Positions 59,785 to 64,000 of a stretch of 64,000 nt of DNA are shown piece after piece. The position numbers were made by a program, and so were the translations under genes. Below the pieces are notes generated by a model, which saw only the letters and a list, made by a program, of their open reading frames with translations, was not told where the DNA came from and searched no databases. The number at the start of each line of letters is the position of its first letter. Positions within the stretch are counted from its first letter, which is position 1. This stretch comes from JALOLV01 sp046295175 (GTDB lineage: Bacteria; Bacteroidota; Bacteroidia; Cytophagales; Spirosomataceae): assembly GCA_046295175.1 (NCBI GenBank), contig JBKBNY010000002.1, positions 62,001-126,000 on the forward strand, written 5' to 3'.

Positions 59785-61629
59785 CTACTTAAATCCCCAA
59801 GGATATTTAGCCCAAAACTTGACGCTGGTAATCTTCTGGTTTCCAGCACCTTGTGTATTGTAAAACGTGGCTAATTCTTTTTGAGTCGTAATCTTCCGAT
59901 TCACCAAAACACCACCTTTCAGAATCTTATCAATCGCCCTAAAGTTCTCTTTGTGTCCATCCTGATAAGTTACTTCACAAAACAGATACGGCGGCTGAAA
60001 AAACAACCGACAGAGTTTGCCCAGAAAACTGTATTCAATATCGCAATTCATCCAAACCAATTGGTTGTCTGGAATCGCATAATCTTTGTTTAGTTCAAAT
60101 TTATCAATCTTAAACGGGCTGATATTGAGCGGTTTCGCAGTCTTGGATTTTTGGAATAACAATAGCGTATCTTGCTGAATAACAAGCGTATCGCTCACAT
60201 TGTAGCGTTTTATCAAGGCTAAATTCACCTTACCATCCATCCAAAAAGGATTTTGCTCTCTAAATGGCTCTAATTTGAAAAATACAAAATCGGGAGCATC
60301 TTTAGAATCATACTTTTCGCCATTTCTATCGGCAAGCGATGCCGAATTGGCTTGGTAGGTCTGTATTACAGGTCGTGGGTTATAATTGAGTTTATTGAAG
60401 AATACATAAGCCAAATCATTCTGAACAAAATCGACGGTTTGATTGCCAATTTTATCTTTTATCGACTTCGGTAATTGAAGTGGAGCATTCTCAAAATTCT
60501 TTTCAAAATCGTGTTCAATCGCCAATTGAAAATACCGAATCGGATTTAGATTGGGCATTTGAAATGTCTGCTGATACCCTTTTAGGCTGCCGCAACCCAT
60601 ATAAAAACGCAAAAGCTGCGTACCCAAAATCTGGAAAACCAATACCGACACAAAAGCATAACCAGCAATTTTTTTGGTCTGATTTGGGCTAAATACATAC
60701 AACAATGCCGCCAAAGGTGGCATAAACAAGAAAAATCCGAAAATATTGGGATGTGAAACGGCCGTATGTGCTTGTTTGAAATTCAAAAAACCAGCGATTG
60801 CTACAAAAAAGTAAAGCATGATTTGCGAACTAAACCACTGAATCTGTCGCAAAATAACGACGACCAAAACTAAGACAATCAATGCCTCAAAAACTAAAAG
60901 TGAGAGTAGCTCATTCTTTTCTAAAATCACCGTTGCCATTGCATCTTGATAAGCGTTGATGATTTCGATACTGCTGCCGATATAAGCCAAAATATCGACC
61001 TTCAATAAACCCGAAAGGGCGTATGTAAGCAAAACTTGCGAGAAGAAAATCAGAACCAATGTCTTGATTTTGAAAGCTTTCCGAACTCCAAAATAAAGCA
61101 AAACTCCATAAAATAATGCGTAAACAATAAGGCTTAGGTTTACTTTAATGTAGAATATCAATACCGATAGAATGAGAGCCAACAGCAAGCCCGCAATATT
61201 TTTGGTTTGTTTGGTATAGAGAATCCAGAAAATGAAGAAATAGAAAAATGTAAAGCTAATATCGGCGAAAAATCCCCACGGAAGCCAGATTACCAAAGCA
61301 AAAGCCGCAACCCATTTCCAGTTTTTATCGGCTTTTTCGAAGCATAGTTTTAAGAATACCGCAATATTCAGAATCGAAAATAAGTCTAAAAATATGATGA
61401 TTATAGGAGAAATCCCTTCTGGAAGTAACCTGAAATTTAGATACCCCAGCGGGCCGTAATTAAAGACAAATTCTCTACCGAAAATCAGTTTTTTATTGAT
61501 TGCCAAAATCAGAGCCTCTTGCCACGACGCATCTAAGCCAATACCCGCATAAGTAACGGGTACGGCACAAGTAAAATAGACGACTCCGAAAAAAACTAAG
61601 AAAAGGTTTTGTTGCAAACGTGTTGTCAT
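59785..61629 (-). CDS. Polytopic membrane protein (glycosyltransferase-39-like organisation), unknown function
   Basis: The 614-aa protein has about ten predicted membrane helices in residues 8-370 and a soluble C-terminal part of about 230 residues. It starts MTTRLQQNLFLVFFGVVYFT and has FGREFVFNYGPLGYLNFRLL after helix 1, a pattern seen in several uncharacterised bacterial membrane proteins with a GT-C-like layout. The acidic residues that GT-C enzymes need in the first loop are not clearly identified, so the enzyme role is unsure. It is followed in the operon direction by nothing. Confidence 0.75.
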   Translation of the reverse strand: MTTRLQQNLFLVFFGVVYFTCAVPVTYAGIGLDASWQEALILAINKKLIFGREFVFNYGPLGYLNFRLLPEGISPIIIIFLDLFSILNIAVFLKLCFEKADKNWKWVAAFALVIWLPWGFFADISFTFFYFFIFWILYTKQTKNIAGLLLALILSVLIFYIKVNLSLIVYALFYGVLLYFGVRKAFKIKTLVLIFFSQVLLTYALSGLLKVDILAYIGSSIEIINAYQDAMATVILEKNELLSLLVFEALIVLVLVVVILRQIQWFSSQIMLYFFVAIAGFLNFKQAHTAVSHPNIFGFFLFMPPLAALLYVFSPNQTKKIAGYAFVSVLVFQILGTQLLRFYMGCGSLKGYQQTFQMPNLNPIRYFQLAIEHDFEKNFENAPLQLPKSIKDKIGNQTVDFVQNDLAYVFFNKLNYNPRPVIQTYQANSASLADRNGEKYDSKDAPDFVFFKLEPFREQNPFWMDGKVNLALIKRYNVSDTLVIQQDTLLLFQKSKTAKPLNISPFKIDKFELNKDYAIPDNQLVWMNCDIEYSFLGKLCRLFFQPPYLFCEVTYQDGHKENFRAIDKILKGGVLVNRKITTQKELATFYNTQGAGNQKITSVKFWAKYPWGFK

Positions 61630-61650
61630 GTCGGCAAAGTTAGAAACAAT

Positions 61651-62937
61651 CTATGCTTTTGCCAAGTCTTTGAGGGCATTCACAAAAATGTCTAATTCGG
61701 CAGTTGTTGTGTAGATGTTGGGCGTAACCCTAACACCGTGTACATTTGCGTAGTCGATGGCAACTGTCCAAATCTTGTATTTATCCATCAATGTTTTAGC
61801 CAAATCGGCAGGTTTCATTGTCGAAACCCCCACATTTGCGATTCCACAATGGCGTTTGGGGTCGGCAGGAGTATTAACTACAATATTCTGAATCTCTCTT
61901 ACTTTGCTCGTCCAGTAGGTTTGCAAATACCGCAAACGAGCTTCTTTACGCTCAATCCCGATTTTTTGTTGATAATCTAATGCGGCATTAATCGCCAAAT
62001 CAGTATGTACGGGGTGTGTACCCGTATGATTCAGCTTGCGAATATCATCGTCTTTGTAGCCCATGTCGCCAAACATTTGCCATAGATTAGCTATTTTTTC
62101 TTTACGGACATACAAAAGTCCGGCTCCGAGAGGGGTACTGAGCCATTTATGAAGGCTACTTCCGTAATAATCGCATCCCAAATCGCTGATTTTAAAATTA
62201 AAATGATTGATAGCATGAGCCCCATCTACCATCACATCAACGCCTTTGGCATGGGCCATGTCGCAGATTTTTTTGATGGGTAGAATATGCCCCGTGATAT
62301 TGATGATATGGCAAACCATCAGAAGGCGAGTCTTGGGAGTAATCGCCTTGGCGTATATTTCTACGATTTCTTCATCCGATTTGGGGTGGTTTGGAATCGA
62401 AACCATTTTATTGACAATTCCGTATCGGCGAGCCTGCAATTTAAACATGTCGAGCATCGCACCGTAATCTTGCTCAGCCATGACGGCTTCATCACCAGTC
62501 TTCCAATCAAACCCCGCAATGACCGTATCGAGCGACTCGGTTGTATTTCGAGTAATTATCACCTCTTCGTGCGAGCAACCCACCAAATCTGCCAAACGCT
62601 TCCTGACCGCCGCTTTATCGTCCCACTGGGTAGTTCGCATATAATAAGAACCCTGATAGTTTACCTCTCGAACCCGACTGATGAACGCTTCGAGGGTTTC
62701 TTGTGGTGTAAAACAATAATATCCGTTTTCGAGGTTTATGTAATCAGGTTTTAGGCGATAACCTCCACGAATCGCTGCCCAGAAATCTTCGTTTCGAGCG
62801 ATTTCATCGGGCGATTGGGTTTCATAATTTGCAATTACCGATTCGAGGTCTTGTAATACTTTTGAAGAGTTATTGGCTAATAGTGGTCCCGAAAAGCTAC
62901 TTAGAGCCAGTGTTTTGATGAAGTTACGTTTGTTCAT
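61651..62937 (-). CDS. Class V-fold PLP-dependent enzyme, exported
   Basis: The 428-aa protein has a signal peptide (MNKRNFIKTLALSSFSGPLLA) in front of an aminotransferase V domain. ITRNTTESLDTVIAGF contacts the phosphate, MVDGAHAINHFNF holds the pyridine-ring Asp, and GSSLHKWLSTPLGAGLLYV contains the Schiff-base Lys264. Relatives are isopenicillin-N epimerase and cysteine-desulfurase-type enzymes. An exported copy is common in Bacteroidota and of unknown substrate. It lies downstream of the ArgD-like gene. Confidence 0.9.
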   Translation of the reverse strand: MNKRNFIKTLALSSFSGPLLANNSSKVLQDLESVIANYETQSPDEIARNEDFWAAIRGGYRLKPDYINLENGYYCFTPQETLEAFISRVREVNYQGSYYMRTTQWDDKAAVRKRLADLVGCSHEEVIITRNTTESLDTVIAGFDWKTGDEAVMAEQDYGAMLDMFKLQARRYGIVNKMVSIPNHPKSDEEIVEIYAKAITPKTRLLMVCHIINITGHILPIKKICDMAHAKGVDVMVDGAHAINHFNFKISDLGCDYYGSSLHKWLSTPLGAGLLYVRKEKIANLWQMFGDMGYKDDDIRKLNHTGTHPVHTDLAINAALDYQQKIGIERKEARLRYLQTYWTSKVREIQNIVVNTPADPKRHCGIANVGVSTMKPADLAKTLMDKYKIWTVAIDYANVHGVRVTPNIYTTTAELDIFVNALKDLAKA

Positions 62938-62992
62938 TTTAGAATTTCTAAAAGGCTTGAGGTATTATAATTGAAATATAAATTTAACAAAA

Positions 62993-63018
62993 AAGCACAG
63001 ATTCATACACCTGTGCTT
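62993..63018 (-). terminator. Terminator after the ArgD-like gene
   Basis: AAGCACAG and CTGTGCTT form an 8-bp perfect stem with a 10-base loop, followed on the minus strand by TTTTGTTAAAT. It lies 28 bases beyond the stop of the aminotransferase gene and ahead of the class V gene. Confidence 0.8.
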
Positions 63019-63045
63019 AATTAAAATATGTAGAAATTATAAAAT

Positions 63046-64000
63046 CTATGCTTTCAAAACCTTATCTAACGCTTCTAAGAAAATATCGGCTTCGGTAGTG
63101 GTCATAGCAAGGCTCGGCAACAAACGCATTGTGTTTTTGCCCGCAACCCCCGTAAATATTTTATGGTCAAAAAGTAACGAGTTACGAATCGGCTCAACGG
63201 GGTTTTCAAACTCAATACCAATCATCAATCCTTTTCCTCGCAATTCTTTGATTCCTCCTACTTTTTTCAGATTCTCCATCAAATAATCTCCAACCGTTGC
63301 AGCATTCTGAATGAGTTTTTCTTTTTTCATTACATCCAAAACCGCAATGGCTGCCGTACAAGCCAAGTGATTACCGCCGAAAGTTGTACCGAGCATTCCG
63401 TGTTTGGCTTGGAATTTTGGCGAAATCAAAATCGCACCAATAGGGAAACCGTTGCCCATTCCTTTGGCGGTGCTGATAATGTCTGGTTTTACGCCGCTGT
63501 GCTGAAACGTAAAGAATTTACCCGAACGTCCGTATCCGCACTGTACACTATCATGGATAAATATCGCACCGGTTTTATCGCAAGCCTTACGGATTGCTTT
63601 CATAAATTCATCGCTGGCTACATTGATACCACCTACACCTTGGATTCCTTCAACGATTACGGCACAGGTTTCGTTATCGACAGCTTTTTTGACAGCTTCG
63701 ACATCATTGAAAGGTAGAATCTGAACGTGTTCTCTGAAATTGATTGGTGCCGATATGGATGGGTTATCGGTAGCCGCAACCGCCGCCGATGTACGCCCGT
63801 GAAAACCTTTTGAGAACGCAATAATTTTTTTACGACCCGTATAAAACGATGCCAATTTGAGGGCATTTTCGTTGGCTTCGGCTCCCGAATTGACCAAAAA
63901 CAAAAAGTAATCCTTTAAGCCTGACAATTTACCCAATTTATCAGCCAATTCTTCTTGCGATGGGATTCGGACAGAGTTAGAATAAAACCCAATATTTTTT
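63046..64000 (-). CDS. argD: Acetylornithine/succinylornithine-type class III aminotransferase (partial, right edge)
   Basis: The gene runs off the right edge: in frame before the first ATG (63948) the minus strand continues NIGFYSNSVRIPSQEELADK, so the N-terminus of the protein is missing. Present are FLVNSGAEANENALKLA, AFSKGFHGRTSAAVAATDN, HDSVQCGYGRSGKFFTFQ and ISTAKGMGNGFPIGAILIS with the PLP Lys. This fits ArgD, which transaminates acetylornithine (and succinyl-DAP) with 2-oxoglutarate. Other class III enzymes cannot be excluded from this part. Confidence 0.85.
   Translation of the reverse strand, partial: KNIGFYSNSVRIPSQEELADKLGKLSGLKDYFLFLVNSGAEANENALKLASFYTGRKKIIAFSKGFHGRTSAAVAATDNPSISAPINFREHVQILPFNDVEAVKKAVDNETCAVIVEGIQGVGGINVASDEFMKAIRKACDKTGAIFIHDSVQCGYGRSGKFFTFQHSGVKPDIISTAKGMGNGFPIGAILISPKFQAKHGMLGTTFGGNHLACTAAIAVLDVMKKEKLIQNAATVGDYLMENLKKVGGIKELRGKGLMIGIEFENPVEPIRNSLLFDHKIFTGVAGKNTMRLLPSLAMTTTEADIFLEALDKVLKA

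Overview
The window looks like a chromosome segment of a Bacteroidota species, probably a Cytophagales/Spirosomaceae-type organism of the Emticicia/Runella/Leadbetterella kind. The reasons are a SusC/SusD pair, DUF4271 next to hemD, a 3-coathanger-type C-terminus on a giant adhesin, promoters of the TTG-N19/20-TAnnTTTG type, few Shine-Dalgarno sequences and a moderate-to-low GC content. The genus is inference. No rRNA, tRNA or CRISPR array was seen.

Layout. 1-0.9 kb: an unrecognised gene split by a one-base frameshift and cut by the left edge. 1.0-2.6 kb: a ComM/YifB ATPase. 2.8-8.1 kb (minus): a leuC-leuD-cimA/leuA-(GxxExxY)-leuB operon. Its synthase resembles Leptospira citramalate synthase more than a classical LeuA. 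A small element with 32-bp inverted ends, carrying a GxxExxY gene, sits between the synthase and leuB. 8.5-14.8 kb: an unknown protein, DUF4271 + hemD, a holin-like membrane protein, a NagX-type acyltransferase, a DUF1080 protein and a muconolactone-isomerase-like protein. 15-17.4 kb: a TPP riboswitch ahead of a TonB-dependent receptor. 17.5-21.9 kb: anmK, a 51-aa gene overlapping a DUF6934 gene, phosphoglucomutase and a nucleoside-sugar-epimerase-like protein.

22-34.4 kb is a sugar utilisation locus on the minus strand: SusC, SusD, a TIM-barrel isomerase/epimerase, a double-DUF1080 protein, a GH3 enzyme, Uma2 and a Gfo/Idh/MocA oxidoreductase. A divergent AraC regulator sits at its head. Oxidoreductase, DUF1080 and TIM-barrel proteins together suggest 3-keto-glycoside chemistry. 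RluA and LytTR genes follow.

35.6-44.7 kb is one 3010-codon adhesin gene with Calx-beta, glycine-rich and Ig/PKD-like modules, including ten nearly identical 237-bp repeats arranged partly as a 711-bp higher-order repeat. 44.8-51.2 kb is the most unusual part: two tail-collar paralogues homogenised over about 380 bp, then an intradiol-dioxygenase-like protein without recognisable iron ligands, a PKHD-type Fe/2OG hydroxylase, an HExxH protein, an Asp/Asn beta-hydroxylase, a frameshifted sulfotransferase, a formyltransferase and a stand-alone APS kinase. This may be a system that modifies a secreted or surface tail-collar protein.

51.3-64 kb is mostly housekeeping: a PpiD/SurA-like chaperone, a Kelch lipoprotein, a BI-1 membrane protein, GlnRS, YigZ, a patatin, a polytopic membrane protein, a class V aminotransferase and an ArgD-like aminotransferase cut by the right edge.
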